Positions 24,239-32,825 are shown, counted from the stretch's first letter. The stretch is 64,000 nt of DNA from an uncultured Collinsella sp. (GCA_900756765.1 CAAELE010000007.1:159889-223888), one strand, 5' to 3'. Notes: a model not told the origin generated them from the letters alone. Made by a program: numbers and translations.

Positions 24239-25066
24239 ATGCAAACTTACGAATCGGACACCAATATCGGAAGCATTAAGATTCTCGCCGTCGACATGGA
24301 CAAGACGCTGCTCACCGACAAGCGCGTGTTGCCGCAGGGTCTTGATGAGCGCCTGGACAAGCTCGCCGACGCAGGCATTGTATTCTGCCCCGCCAGCGGA
24401 CGCCCCGCCCCCAAACTCGAGGAAATGTTCGAGAGCATTAAGAACCGCCTTGCTTTTTGTCCCGACAACGGAGCCTGCGTCATCTATCGCGGCAGCTATA
24501 TCTATAAGAGCAACATCGATGTGGCGCTGTATCAGCAGGTGCTCGCCCGTGCCTCGGAGGACCCGCGTGCCGTTCCCGTCTTGTGCTGCTACGACGAGTT
24601 CTATGTGCTCGCCCGCGACCATCAGTACCACGACGAGATCAGCGTGTACTACAACACGATCAACTACGTCGATAGCTTTGAGGGCCTTGATATCGAGTCC
24701 AATAAGATCTCGATCTTTTTCCCCGGCTACGACGCCGAGCCCGCATTTCGCGAGGACTATAGCCCCGAGTTCTCGGACAAGCTCTACGTCACCAATGCCG
24801 GCCGCGAGTGGATCGACTTTATGAACCTGGGCGTCGACAAGGGTTCGGGCGTCGCGCACCTGTGTGAGCAGCTCGGCATCGATATCGCCGATGCCGCCGC
24901 CGTGGGCGACACCTACAACGATATCCCCATGCTGGAGCGCGTCGGTCACAGCTATATCGTGGACAATGCTGAGGAGCATATGAACGCGCATGCTAAGTGG
25001 CGCATTCCGAGCAACAACGACGGGGGCGTACTGACGCTCATCGACGCCATCTTGGCGGCTCGTTAG
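24239..25066 (+). CDS. Cof-type HAD phosphatase
   Basis: 275 residues with the type IIB HAD pattern. Motif I is ILAVDMDKTLLTDKRVLP, motif II CPASGRPAPKL, motif III uses GVDKGSGVAHL, and motif IV is AAVGDTYNDIPMLE, followed by VDNAEEHMNAHAKW. A large alpha/beta cap lies between motifs II and III. Relatives (YidA, YkrA, Cof) remove phosphate from sugar phosphates, FMN or PLP; the substrate is not predictable. ATG 24239 has AAAGG nine bases upstream. Confidence 0.88.
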   Translation: MQTYESDTNIGSIKILAVDMDKTLLTDKRVLPQGLDERLDKLADAGIVFCPASGRPAPKLEEMFESIKNRLAFCPDNGACVIYRGSYIYKSNIDVALYQQVLARASEDPRAVPVLCCYDEFYVLARDHQYHDEISVYYNTINYVDSFEGLDIESNKISIFFPGYDAEPAFREDYSPEFSDKLYVTNAGREWIDFMNLGVDKGSGVAHLCEQLGIDIADAAAVGDTYNDIPMLERVGHSYIVDNAEEHMNAHAKWRIPSNNDGGVLTLIDAILAAR

Positions 25067-25076
25067 CCGTCCCATC

Positions 25077-25205
25077 GGGCCTGGCCGGGCGGCACGGGTT
25101 AACTTTTCGCTCGGTCAGGTCCTGCGCAAGACGAAAGCCACATTAAGTGGCTTTCTTTGCGTGCGGAATCTACGAAAAGTTAGCCCGTGCCGCCCGGCCA
25201 GGCCC
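25077..25205. repeat. 129-base near-perfect giant hairpin
   Basis: Outer arms of 33 bases (25077-25109 and 25173-25205) match at 32 positions when folded; they begin GGGCCTGGCCGGGCGGCACG. Inside is a second hairpin AAAGCCAC-ATTAA-GTGGCTTT followed by CTTTGC. It begins ten bases after the stop codon of the plus-strand HAD gene. The inner hairpin could terminate that gene; the outer arms are far longer than termination needs. Confidence 0.85.
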
Positions 25206-25271
25206 TAGGTTTACTTACCTGCCGCCAAGATGGCGTCTTGAGTGTCTAGATACTTAGCTGAAATGATTTGA

Positions 25272-25310
25272 GCAGAGGGGAGCTCCTTGTTGGAAGGGGC
25301 TCCCCTCTGC
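25272..25310. terminator. Hairpin between convergent genes
   Basis: GCAGAGGGGAGC pairs perfectly with GCTCCCCTCTGC across a 15-base loop. The plus side continues TTTGGTT, a poor T-run. It lies between the plus-strand HAD gene and the minus-strand polA, 100 bases from the polA stop. Confidence 0.6.
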
Positions 25311-25321
25311 TTTGGTTACTG

Positions 25322-25361
25322 TGGGACAAATTAATCAGTAGTGTTTGTCCCAAATCTTAAG
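25322..25361. repeat. 40-base palindromic repeat, family B copy 2
   Basis: Same sequence as 13051-13090 except for the bases of the loop (GTAGTG against GTTTAT): TGGGACAAATTAATCAG, loop, TTTGTCCCAAATCTTAAG. It lies 11 bases beyond the preceding hairpin and 48 bases from the polA stop. Confidence 0.8.
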
Positions 25362-25409
25362 TATGTGGGGGCTTGCGTCTTGGGCGAGCTTGCCTTACCG
25401 AGCGCTTTC

Positions 25410-28154
25410 CTATTTCGCGTCGGCCCAGGTTATGCCGGTGCTTGCTTCGGCGATCAACGGTACGCGGAGGTCTACTACGTGCTCCATGACGTCGCGGACC
25501 ATAGCGGTGAGGCGCTCGACTTCGTCGACGGGGCACTCAAAGTCCAGTTCGTCGTGTACCTGCAGGATCATGTGGGCGGCAAAGCCCTCTTCTTCTAGGC
25601 GGCGACTTACGCGGGCCATCGCGATTTTGATGATGTCGGCGGCGGTGCCCTGCATGGGGTGGTTCATGGCCGTGCGCTCGCCAAAGCCGCGGAGTTGCGG
25701 GTTTTTGGCCTTGAGCTCCGGAATATGGCGCCTGCGGCCATACATGGTCTCGGCATAGCCCGTCTGCTTGGCACGTGCCACCACGTTGTCGAGGAACGTA
25801 CGCACACCCGGGTAGGCCTCGTAGTAGCGGTCGATCATGTCGCGTGCCTCGGCCATCGAGATATGCAGCGACTGCGATAGGCCGTAAGCCTGCTGACCAT
25901 ACACGATGCCAAAGTTCACGGCCTTGGCGCGGCTGCGCAGGTCGGGCGTCACCTCGGACACCGGCACGCCAAACACGCGCGCGGCCGTCTCGGCATGGAA
26001 GTCCTCGCCCTCGTTAAAGGCGCGCACCAGATGCTCGTCACCAGAGAGATGCGCCAGCAGACGCAGCTCGATCTGCGAGTAGTCCACCGCCAAAAAGACG
26101 CTTCCCTCGCCTGCCGAAAACGCCGTCTTGACAGTACGGCCCAGCTCCGAGCGCGTCGGGATGTTCTGAAGGTTCGGGTCGCTCGAAGACAAACGCCCCG
26201 TCGCGGTGATGGTCTGGTTGTACGTGGTGTGCACACGCCCGTCACCACGGCGCAGCGGGCCCAGCGTGTCCAGATAGGTCGACTTAATCTTGGACTTCTC
26301 ACGCCAGTCCAAAATCAGGCGCACGATCTCGTGGTCGCGGGCAAGGTCGCTCAGCACCTTGGCGTTGGTCGAATAGTAGCCGCGCTTGGTCTTTTTGAGG
26401 CCCTTGGTCGGAAGTCCCATAACATCAAACAGCACGTGCGAGAGTTGCATGGGGCTGCCGATGTTAAAGGTCTCGTCGCCGGCCAGGTCGCGAATGCTGC
26501 GCTCGACATCGGCAATCTGGGTCGCCAGGCCCTCGGACAGACTGTGCAGGCGGTCGGGGTCCACGAGCATGCCCGCGCGCTCCATCTTGGCAAGCACCGG
26601 CACGAGCGGCATCTCGATCCCATCGAACACGTTGGCGGCGTTCTCGCGGGCCATGCGGTCACGCAGCGGTGCAACCAGCGCCAGCGTCAAGGCCGCCGTG
26701 CGAGCGGCGGGCGCAGGAGCGTCCTCGCCAGCACCCTCTGCGCCGCGCGCCGCAGGCAGCGCCATCTGCAGATACGTATCGGCCAGATACACCTCGTCAA
26801 ACTCGGAGCGATCGGAATCCAGCAGATAGGCAGCGACCACGGTATCGAAGATACGCGTGGAATCGGCAGCGAGCGGATCCATGAGCTCGGGCTCGGAAGA
26901 ATCGATGGGCGAAAGCTCGTGCAGCAGCGCCTTCATATCCGGGCTCGCCACACGGCCTTCCATAAACAGACGCGCGAGCACGCCGGCAATCACGCCGTGG
27001 GCGAAGTTGAAGCCCTCAACCTCAGCCGCCGCACCACTGTCGCCCTCCTCGAGCGCAAACAGGCCCTTGGACGTCGCCAACCACAGCGTGCGCGTCAGCC
27101 CAAAGAGCGCGCCCTCTTCCTTGTCATCGTCCACCACGGCGGCGACCCACTCGCCGGCATCAATCACGCGGGAGACCTCAGCCGCAACGGCACCAAGCGC
27201 GCCAGCATCGCCGGCGGCTGCGCGCAAAACGGCGGGAATCTCAAACGTGCTGGCAGCTGCCCCGCCCTCGCCGCCGATCAGCGCCAAGAAACGGTTCTGC
27301 ATGGCGGTGATACCAAGCGTGCCCAGCGCCGCGGAAACCTCATCGGCGGAAAACGCCGGGAAGGACGTCGCCTCAAAATCGAGCTCAACGGGTGCATCGG
27401 TGCGGATGGTCGCCACCTTACGGCTCAGCAGCGCGTCGTCGATGTGTGCGCGCAGGTTTTCGCCCATCTTGCCCTTGACCTCATCGGCGTGTGCGATGAC
27501 CTCGTCCAAGCTGCCGTACTGAGCGATGAGCGCGCTCGCCTTTTTGGGGCCGATGCCCGGCACGCCGGGGATGTTATCGGACGTATCGCCCTTCAGGCCG
27601 TAAAAATCGGGCACGAGCGCCGGCGTGATGCCGTGATACAGATCGTCCACGCTCTCGGGCGTCATGATCGCCACGTCGGACAGGCCCTTGCGGGTCGAGA
27701 CCACGTTGACGTGCTCGGTCACGAGCTGATACATATCGCGATCACCGGTCACCAGCAGCATGTCACAGCCGGCCTGCTCGCCCAGGCGCGCCATGGTTCC
27801 CAGGATATCGTCGCCTTCCCAGCCCTCGGACTGCAAAATGGGCACGTTGAGCGCGGCGAGCAGCTCCTTGATCATGGGGAACTGCGCGTGCAGGTCGGGG
27901 TCCATGGGCGGGCGCTGCGCCTTGTACTGCGGCAGCATCTCCATACGCACGCGCGGCTTGCCCTTGTCAAACGCCACGACAACGCCGTCGGGATTAAAGG
28001 CATCGATCATCTTGAGGAACATGTTCAGAAAACCAAAGATCGCGTTGGTGGGGCGACCGTCCGGCGCGTTCATGGTCGGCGGCACGGCGTGGAAGGCGCG
28101 ATGCATGAGCGAGTTGCCGTCGATGACGGCAAAGGTACGGCGCTTTTCAGACAT
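25410..28154 (-). CDS. polA: DNA polymerase I
   Basis: 914 residues from ATG 28152-28154, with GAGG eight bases upstream. Residues 1 to about 290 are the 5'-3' exonuclease (FAVIDGNSLMHRAF, SEGWEGDDILGT, GDTSDNIPGVPGIGPKKA). The middle 300-500 region has the 3'-5' exonuclease fold position, but I see no DxE catalytic motif, so proofreading is probably lost, as in many actinobacteria and Bacillus. The polymerase part has motif A FLAVDYSQIELRLLAHLSGD, motif B RSRAKAVNFGIVYGQQAYG and motif C ILQVHDELDFE. It fills repair gaps and removes RNA primers. Divergent from the M18 peptidase gene. Confidence 0.96.
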   Translation of the reverse strand: MSEKRRTFAVIDGNSLMHRAFHAVPPTMNAPDGRPTNAIFGFLNMFLKMIDAFNPDGVVVAFDKGKPRVRMEMLPQYKAQRPPMDPDLHAQFPMIKELLAALNVPILQSEGWEGDDILGTMARLGEQAGCDMLLVTGDRDMYQLVTEHVNVVSTRKGLSDVAIMTPESVDDLYHGITPALVPDFYGLKGDTSDNIPGVPGIGPKKASALIAQYGSLDEVIAHADEVKGKMGENLRAHIDDALLSRKVATIRTDAPVELDFEATSFPAFSADEVSAALGTLGITAMQNRFLALIGGEGGAAASTFEIPAVLRAAAGDAGALGAVAAEVSRVIDAGEWVAAVVDDDKEEGALFGLTRTLWLATSKGLFALEEGDSGAAAEVEGFNFAHGVIAGVLARLFMEGRVASPDMKALLHELSPIDSSEPELMDPLAADSTRIFDTVVAAYLLDSDRSEFDEVYLADTYLQMALPAARGAEGAGEDAPAPAARTAALTLALVAPLRDRMARENAANVFDGIEMPLVPVLAKMERAGMLVDPDRLHSLSEGLATQIADVERSIRDLAGDETFNIGSPMQLSHVLFDVMGLPTKGLKKTKRGYYSTNAKVLSDLARDHEIVRLILDWREKSKIKSTYLDTLGPLRRGDGRVHTTYNQTITATGRLSSSDPNLQNIPTRSELGRTVKTAFSAGEGSVFLAVDYSQIELRLLAHLSGDEHLVRAFNEGEDFHAETAARVFGVPVSEVTPDLRSRAKAVNFGIVYGQQAYGLSQSLHISMAEARDMIDRYYEAYPGVRTFLDNVVARAKQTGYAETMYGRRRHIPELKAKNPQLRGFGERTAMNHPMQGTAADIIKIAMARVSRRLEEEGFAAHMILQVHDELDFECPVDEVERLTAMVRDVMEHVVDLRVPLIAEASTGITWADAK

Positions 28155-28320
28155 ATTGAATACCTCGCTTTGGGCTGGGCACGGTTTGCTCACACCAGTT
28201 TACACGCTCCCCGCCCCGCGGCCACCGCACATCAGGCTTCCCTGCCGCCGCGGGCCCGCGCGTGATACGATGGCTCACGGTACATCAACCAGCACGATCG
28301 ATCCGAAAGGAGCCTGCGTC

Positions 28321-29718
28321 ATGGAGCGTCCCAGCGCATGGAAAAAGTACACGCCACAGCAGATCGAGGAGCTCGAGGAGCTTTGCCGCGGCTATAAGCA
28401 GTTTTTGAGTGAGAACAAGACCGAGCGCCTGTGCGTCAAGGCCGGTATCAAGATGGCCGAGGAGGCGGGCTACGTCAATCTGGAGACCGTGATCGCCGAG
28501 GGCCGCGCGCTCAAGGCCGGCGACAAGGTGTACGCCGCCAACCACGGCAAGGACCTTATGCTCGTCAACCTGGGAACCGCCCCGCTCGAGCAGGGCTTTA
28601 ACATCCTGGGCGCCCACGTGGACTCGCCGCGCCTGGACCTCAAGCAAAACCCCGCCTTCGAGGCCGGCGACATGGCCTACCTCGACACGCACTACTACGG
28701 CGGCGTCAAGAGCTACCACTGGGTAGCCTCCCCGCTCGCACTCGTGGGCGTCATCTGCAAAAAGGACGGCACCACCGTCGACATCAACATCGGCGACAAG
28801 GCGGATGACCCGGTCTTTACCATCTCCGACCTGCTGATCCACCTCTCGAGTGAGCAGATGGCCAAGCCCGCCAAGGACGCCGTCGACGCCGAGATCCTCG
28901 ACGTGATCGTGGGCGGCCGCCCCGTCAAGTTTAACGAGGACGACAAGGACGCTCCCAAGGAGCCCGTCAAGCAGATGTTCCTGGATATCCTCAAGGAGCA
29001 GTACGACGTCGAGGAGGAGGACTTCCTCTCCGCCGAGATAGAGGTCGTGCCCGCCGGCCCCGCCCGCGACATGGGCCTCGACCGCTCCATGATTTTGGGC
29101 TATGGCCACGACGACCGCGTCTGCGCCTACCCCTCCATGCTCGCCCAGATCAATGTGGCCAATGTCGAGCGTACGAGCATCACGCTCATCGTCGATAAGG
29201 AGGAGATCGGCTCCGTGGGTGCCACCGGTATGACGAGCCGCTTCTTCGAGAACACCGTCGCCGAGATCATGACGCTCGCCGGCGAGGATAGCCCGCTGGC
29301 CCTGCGCCGCGCGCTCGCCCGCAGCCGCATGCTCTCCTCCGACGTGTCCGCCGGCTTCGACCCGGGCTACGCCGGCAAGTTCGAAACCAAGAACGCAGCC
29401 TTTATGGGTCGCGGCCTGTGCTTTAACAAGTACACGGGCAGCCGCGGCAAGGGCGGCTCTAACGACGCCGACGCCGAGTATGTGGCCCTCATCCGCGACA
29501 TCATGGACGAGGCCGGCGTGGACTTCCAGACCTGCGAGCTCGGTCGCGTCAACGCGGGCGGCGGCGGCACCATCGCATACATCATGGCTAAGTACGGCAT
29601 GAACGTCATCGACTCTGGCGTTGCCGTCCTGTCCATGCACGCCCTGTGGGAGGTCGCTAACAAGGCCGATATCTACGAGGCCTATCGCGGCTACAAGGCC
29701 TTCATCGAGCGCGCGTAA
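28321..29718 (+). CDS. M18 family metallo-aminopeptidase
   Basis: 465 residues from ATG 28321, with AAAGGAG eight bases upstream; the frame extends upstream antisense to polA, which is not coding. A di-metal aminopeptidase removing N-terminal residues in the cytoplasm. Metal and catalytic motifs: NILGAHVDSPRLDLKQNP, VDKEEIGSVGATGM, SSDVSAGFDPGY, and SGVAVLSMHALWEVANKADI near the end with the final His ligand. M18 enzymes form large tetrahedral dodecamers and often prefer acidic residues; preference here is unknown. Confidence 0.92.
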   Translation: MERPSAWKKYTPQQIEELEELCRGYKQFLSENKTERLCVKAGIKMAEEAGYVNLETVIAEGRALKAGDKVYAANHGKDLMLVNLGTAPLEQGFNILGAHVDSPRLDLKQNPAFEAGDMAYLDTHYYGGVKSYHWVASPLALVGVICKKDGTTVDINIGDKADDPVFTISDLLIHLSSEQMAKPAKDAVDAEILDVIVGGRPVKFNEDDKDAPKEPVKQMFLDILKEQYDVEEEDFLSAEIEVVPAGPARDMGLDRSMILGYGHDDRVCAYPSMLAQINVANVERTSITLIVDKEEIGSVGATGMTSRFFENTVAEIMTLAGEDSPLALRRALARSRMLSSDVSAGFDPGYAGKFETKNAAFMGRGLCFNKYTGSRGKGGSNDADAEYVALIRDIMDEAGVDFQTCELGRVNAGGGGTIAYIMAKYGMNVIDSGVAVLSMHALWEVANKADIYEAYRGYKAFIERA

Positions 29719-29733
29719 CCAACCCTTCATCAG

Positions 29734-29796
29734 TTGCGGTGAAATACAGACTAACCTGGCCCATAAACGGCCAAAACAGACCGTATTCCACCGCAA
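29734..29796. repeat. 63-base palindromic element, family A copy 2
   Basis: Ends TTGCGGTGAAATA...TATTCCACCGCAA match those of 8958-9020 and the total length is the same. The interior differs and the arms have more mismatches. It lies between two plus-strand genes, just before the ribosome binding site region of the yaaA-like gene. Confidence 0.75.
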
Positions 29797-29821
29797 CTTC
29801 CTTTTTGGCAGAGGAGAGTCC

Positions 29822-30631
29822 ATGCTGCAGGTCGTCATTTCGCCCGCCAAGCAGATGCGCGCGGCCCAAGATGCTTTTGAAGTCCTGGGCATCCCACCCT
29901 TTGCGCGCGAGACGGCTCGCCTCCACCGCGCACTGCTAGATATCGAGCGGAATGAAGGCAGCGGCGGCCTGCAGGCGCTATGGAACGTGAGTGACAAACT
30001 GCTGGGGCCTTGCCTCAACACCCTGCATGAGTTCGGGCCCATCCTGAAAAACGGCGATCTCGACAATCCCGCACTCGCCTGTCACCTCTCCCCTGCCGTC
30101 ATGTCCTACCACGGCATTCAATACCAGAGCATGGCGCCCGAGGTGATGGATTCCGCGCAGTTCGCATGGCTGCAAAGCCACCTGTGGATCCTCTCTGGCC
30201 TCTACGGGTGCGTTCGCCCCTTTCATGCCGTCGAACCATATCGGCTGGAGATGGGCGCGAAGCTCGCCGTTGACGATGCCCGAGACCTCTATGCGTTTTG
30301 GAGCGACAAGCTCGCGCGGGCTATCGCCCCGGCAGGCTCAAACACCACGATCGTCAACCTCGCCAGCGTAGAGTACGCCAAAGCCGTTCTGCCCCATCTC
30401 GCGGGCGACGCCACGGTCGTCACGTGCCTCTTTGGCGAAGGCATCCGCAACGGCAAGCCCATCCAGCGCTCGACCGCCAGCAAAAAGGCACGTGGTTCCA
30501 TGGTGCGCTGGATGGCAGAAAACAAGCTCGAGGATGTAAGCGGGCTCACCGCGTTTGACGTTGGTTATCGTCACTTTCCCGAGCTTTCAAATAAGAACAC
30601 TTTGGTCTTCCTGAACGAACAGACCTTGTAG
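29822..30631 (+). CDS. yaaA: YaaA family peroxide-stress protein (DUF328/UPF0246)
   Basis: 269 residues. The family opening VISPAKQMR is present, as are SPAVMSYHGIQYQSM, LSGLYGCVRPFHAVEPYRLEMG and YRHFPELSNKNTLVFL. In E. coli YaaA lowers free iron and protects DNA and proteins during hydrogen peroxide stress; a DNA-binding fold has been described. GGAGAG lies just before the ATG. It follows the aminopeptidase gene by 100 bases with a palindrome between, so may share its transcript. In an anaerobe it may serve during oxygen exposure. Confidence 0.9.
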   Translation: MLQVVISPAKQMRAAQDAFEVLGIPPFARETARLHRALLDIERNEGSGGLQALWNVSDKLLGPCLNTLHEFGPILKNGDLDNPALACHLSPAVMSYHGIQYQSMAPEVMDSAQFAWLQSHLWILSGLYGCVRPFHAVEPYRLEMGAKLAVDDARDLYAFWSDKLARAIAPAGSNTTIVNLASVEYAKAVLPHLAGDATVVTCLFGEGIRNGKPIQRSTASKKARGSMVRWMAENKLEDVSGLTAFDVGYRHFPELSNKNTLVFLNEQTL

Positions 30632-30671
30632 GACCACCGCTACTTTTGAATGTGCTGCCCAGGCACGGCGT

Positions 30672-31187
30672 CTATTCCGCCAAGCCGTCGGCTTTGGCAA
30701 CTTCGTTTGTCGAGCCGTCCTGATAGGTAATCTTGACATGCTCCACCTCGGACACCGCAACACCCGTCGGGGGCTCCAAGCGCCATTCCGTCAGCGCGAT
30801 ATCCATAGTCGTAGGCACGTCGCCCTGATTCTTGAGCTTCACCGTCAGCGTTTTGAGCGCCGCATCATACGTCACGCGTTCGATTTCCTCACCAGGAATA
30901 GACCCACCGCTCAGCTGAAGCTGGACAAATCCATCGCGCGAATACCAATAGTCGCCCGGCGCGGCAACGGTATTGCCGCCCGTAACCTTCACTGTCATGA
31001 TCGGCAGGGCATCGTCGGCCTCGAACTCCCATGCAGCGCCGCCGTGACCGCCAAACGTCCAGATACAAAAGGCAATCACCAGCACGGCAAGCACCGCAAA
31101 ACCAATCGCGACAAGGCCATGGTGCGCACGGCTTTCCTCGGCCGATACATCCCATTGCGTCTCTCGATATAGATGCTTGTCTTCCAT
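30672..31187 (-). CDS. Small single-span membrane protein with an extracytoplasmic domain
   Basis: 171 residues from ATG 31185-31187, with GGAGG five bases upstream. About 25 charged cytoplasmic residues precede one hydrophobic helix (LVAIGFAVLAVLVIAFCIWTF). The rest, about 125 residues rich in beta-forming segments (PIMTVKVTGGNTV, RVTYDAALKTLTVKLKNQG), should lie outside the cell. No catalytic motif and no family that I recognise. It is divergent from the thiC riboswitch; the frame extends far upstream antisense to thiC but only this part is real. Confidence 0.7.
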   Translation of the reverse strand: MEDKHLYRETQWDVSAEESRAHHGLVAIGFAVLAVLVIAFCIWTFGGHGGAAWEFEADDALPIMTVKVTGGNTVAAPGDYWYSRDGFVQLQLSGGSIPGEEIERVTYDAALKTLTVKLKNQGDVPTTMDIALTEWRLEPPTGVAVSEVEHVKITYQDGSTNEVAKADGLAE

Positions 31188-31260
31188 GTTCGCCTCCCCA
31201 CAGGCACGCTCGTTAGGCCAATCGTACCCATTCGAGCTATACTTGAGCCCATTACATAAA

Positions 31261-31350
31261 CGGGGAGCTTGCAGGACAGGACGGCAGGCTGAGACTGGGC
31301 GCGCCCGCCCTGACCCGCAAACCTGATATGGGTAATGCCAACGAAGGGAG
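31261..31350 (+). promoter_or_regulatory. TPP riboswitch (THI element)
   Basis: The conserved core is visible: CGGGGAGC at the start, GGCTGAGACTGGGC, ACCCGCAAACCTGATATGGG and TAATGCCAACGAAGGGAG. It binds thiamine pyrophosphate and represses thiC when thiamine is plentiful. The last conserved bases, AAGGGAG (31344-31350), are also the ribosome binding site of thiC, so control is probably at translation initiation. A -10-like TATACT at 31238-31243 lies just upstream. Confidence 0.95.
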
Positions 31351-31358
31351 CCGTGCCA

Positions 31359-32693
31359 ATGAGCACACAGACCGAGCCCAAGCTCGTCACGCAAATCGAC
31401 TTCGCCCGCGCCGGGCAGATCACGCCGCAGATGAAGGAAGTCGCCGAGCGCGAGCATCGCGACCCCGAGTACATCCGCGAGCGCGTGGCCGACGGCCGCA
31501 TCGCCATTCCCGCCAACATCGTGCACATCAAAAAAGGCATGCGCGCCTTTGGTGTCGGCGAGGGCCTGTCTACTAAGGTCAACGTCAACCTGGGCATCTC
31601 GGGCGATAAAGCCGATGCCGCCGAGGAATGGAAGAAGGTCAAGATCGCCGAGGACTTTGGCGCCGACGCCATCATGGACCTTTCCAACTCGGGCAAGACG
31701 CGCCAGTTCCGCCAGCAGCTCATCGACGAGACGCCGCTCATGGTGGGCACCGTCCCCATGTACGACGCCATCGGCTACATGGAAAAGCCGCTGGTCAAGC
31801 TTACCAAGGATGACCTGTTCGAGGTCGTGCGCGCGCACGCCGAGGACGGCGTGGACTTTATGACCATCCACTGCGGCATCAACAAGTCGGTCACCAAGAC
31901 CTTTAAGGAGACCGGCCGCCTGATGAACATCGTCAGTCGCGGCGGCTCGCTGCTGTTTGGCTGGATGGAGGTCACCGGCAACGAAAACCCCTTCTACGAG
32001 TACTTTGACGAGCTGCTCGAGATTTGCCACGAGTACGACGTGACGATTTCGCTCGGCGACTCCTGCCGCCCGGGCTGCCTCTACGACTCCAACGATGCCA
32101 CCGAGACCGCTGAGATGATCGAGCTGGGCAAGCTGTGCAAGCGCGCTTGGGCCGCCGGCGTCCAGGTCATGGTCGAGGGCCCGGGTCACATGGCGCTCGA
32201 CGAGATCGCCGCCAACATGAAACTGCAGAAGCGCCTGTGCCACAATGCCCCGTTCTATGTGCTCGGGCCGCTGGTGACCGATATCGGCGTGGGTTACGAC
32301 CACATCACCGCTGCCATCGGCGGCGCCATCTCCGCCAGCTCCGGTGCCGACTTCCTGTGCTACGTGACGCCGGCCGAGCACCTGTGCCTGCCCAACGCCC
32401 AGGACGTGCTCGATGGCCTCATGGCCACTAAGATTGCCGCGCACGCCGCCGATATCGCCAAGAAGGTGCCGCACGCCCGCGACATGGACGACAAGATGGG
32501 CCAGGCACGCCGCAAGCTCGACTGGGATGCCATGTGGAAGTGTGCTCTCGACCCGGTCACCGGCAAGAAACGCTACGAAGAATCCCCCGCCGCCACCGAG
32601 GGCACCTGCACCATGTGCGGCAAGATGTGCGCCGTCCGCACCGTTAACAAGGTGTTCGAAGGCACGACGATCGACCTGGGCATGGAGGATTAG
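31359..32693 (+). CDS. thiC: Phosphomethylpyrimidine synthase
   Basis: 444 residues from ATG 31359, eight bases after the AAGGGAG of the riboswitch. This radical-SAM-type enzyme turns aminoimidazole ribotide into the pyrimidine half of thiamine. Typical blocks: REHRDPEYIRERVADGRIAI, FGADAIMDLSNSG, MTIHCGINK, SLGDSCRPGCLYDS, VEGPGHMALDEI and AGAISASSGADFLCYVTPAEHL-like. The C-terminal cluster motif reads CTMCGKMC, that is CX2CX3C rather than the better known CX2CX4C. It heads a thiamine block with thiD. Confidence 0.95.
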   Translation: MSTQTEPKLVTQIDFARAGQITPQMKEVAEREHRDPEYIRERVADGRIAIPANIVHIKKGMRAFGVGEGLSTKVNVNLGISGDKADAAEEWKKVKIAEDFGADAIMDLSNSGKTRQFRQQLIDETPLMVGTVPMYDAIGYMEKPLVKLTKDDLFEVVRAHAEDGVDFMTIHCGINKSVTKTFKETGRLMNIVSRGGSLLFGWMEVTGNENPFYEYFDELLEICHEYDVTISLGDSCRPGCLYDSNDATETAEMIELGKLCKRAWAAGVQVMVEGPGHMALDEIAANMKLQKRLCHNAPFYVLGPLVTDIGVGYDHITAAIGGAISASSGADFLCYVTPAEHLCLPNAQDVLDGLMATKIAAHAADIAKKVPHARDMDDKMGQARRKLDWDAMWKCALDPVTGKKRYEESPAATEGTCTMCGKMCAVRTVNKVFEGTTIDLGMED

Positions 32694-32732
32694 CCTAGTC
32701 TCGAAATCGCTTATTTCTCCATACCAACGTCC

Positions 32733-32764
32733 GTCAATTGTTGACATGTGAGCATTTGCTTACA
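32733..32764. promoter_or_regulatory. Two inverted repeats between thiC and thiD
   Basis: GTCAA-TTG-TTGAC (32733-32745) is perfect. It adjoins ATGTGAGCA-TT-TGCTTACAT (32745-32764), where 8 of 9 arm positions match. The pair looks like an operator or a protein-binding site rather than a terminator. A similar GTCAA-N4-TTGAC lies upstream of ftsZ. Confidence 0.35.
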
Positions 32765-32787
32765 TTTGCGTAAAGATTGCATCGCCC

Positions 32788-32825
32788 GCCCGGGTTCGGA
32801 ATACAGCCGGCCCGGGCATCTTTAT
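32788..32825 (+). terminator. Probable thiC terminator overlapping the thiD promoter
   Basis: GCCCGGG pairs with CCCGGGC around a 16-base loop and is followed by ATCTTTAT. TATAAT at 32823-32828, just beyond, is a good -10 for thiD, so thiD may have its own start as thiC transcription ends. Confidence 0.55.

Noticed and set aside
25995..28265. A 756-codon plus-strand frame across polA
   Set aside because: Mirror frame of polA produced by codon bias; composition (Arg, His, Gln, Val) is typical of such shadows and no motif is present.
28285..30066. A 593-codon minus-strand frame across the M18 aminopeptidase gene
   Set aside because: Antisense shadow of a clearly coding gene; no start signal or domain.
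31188..32747. Upstream extension of the small membrane protein frame (30672) antisense to thiC
   Set aside because: The strong ribosome binding site at 31192 and the sudden change in protein composition place the true start at 31187; the extension overlaps the riboswitch and thiC.
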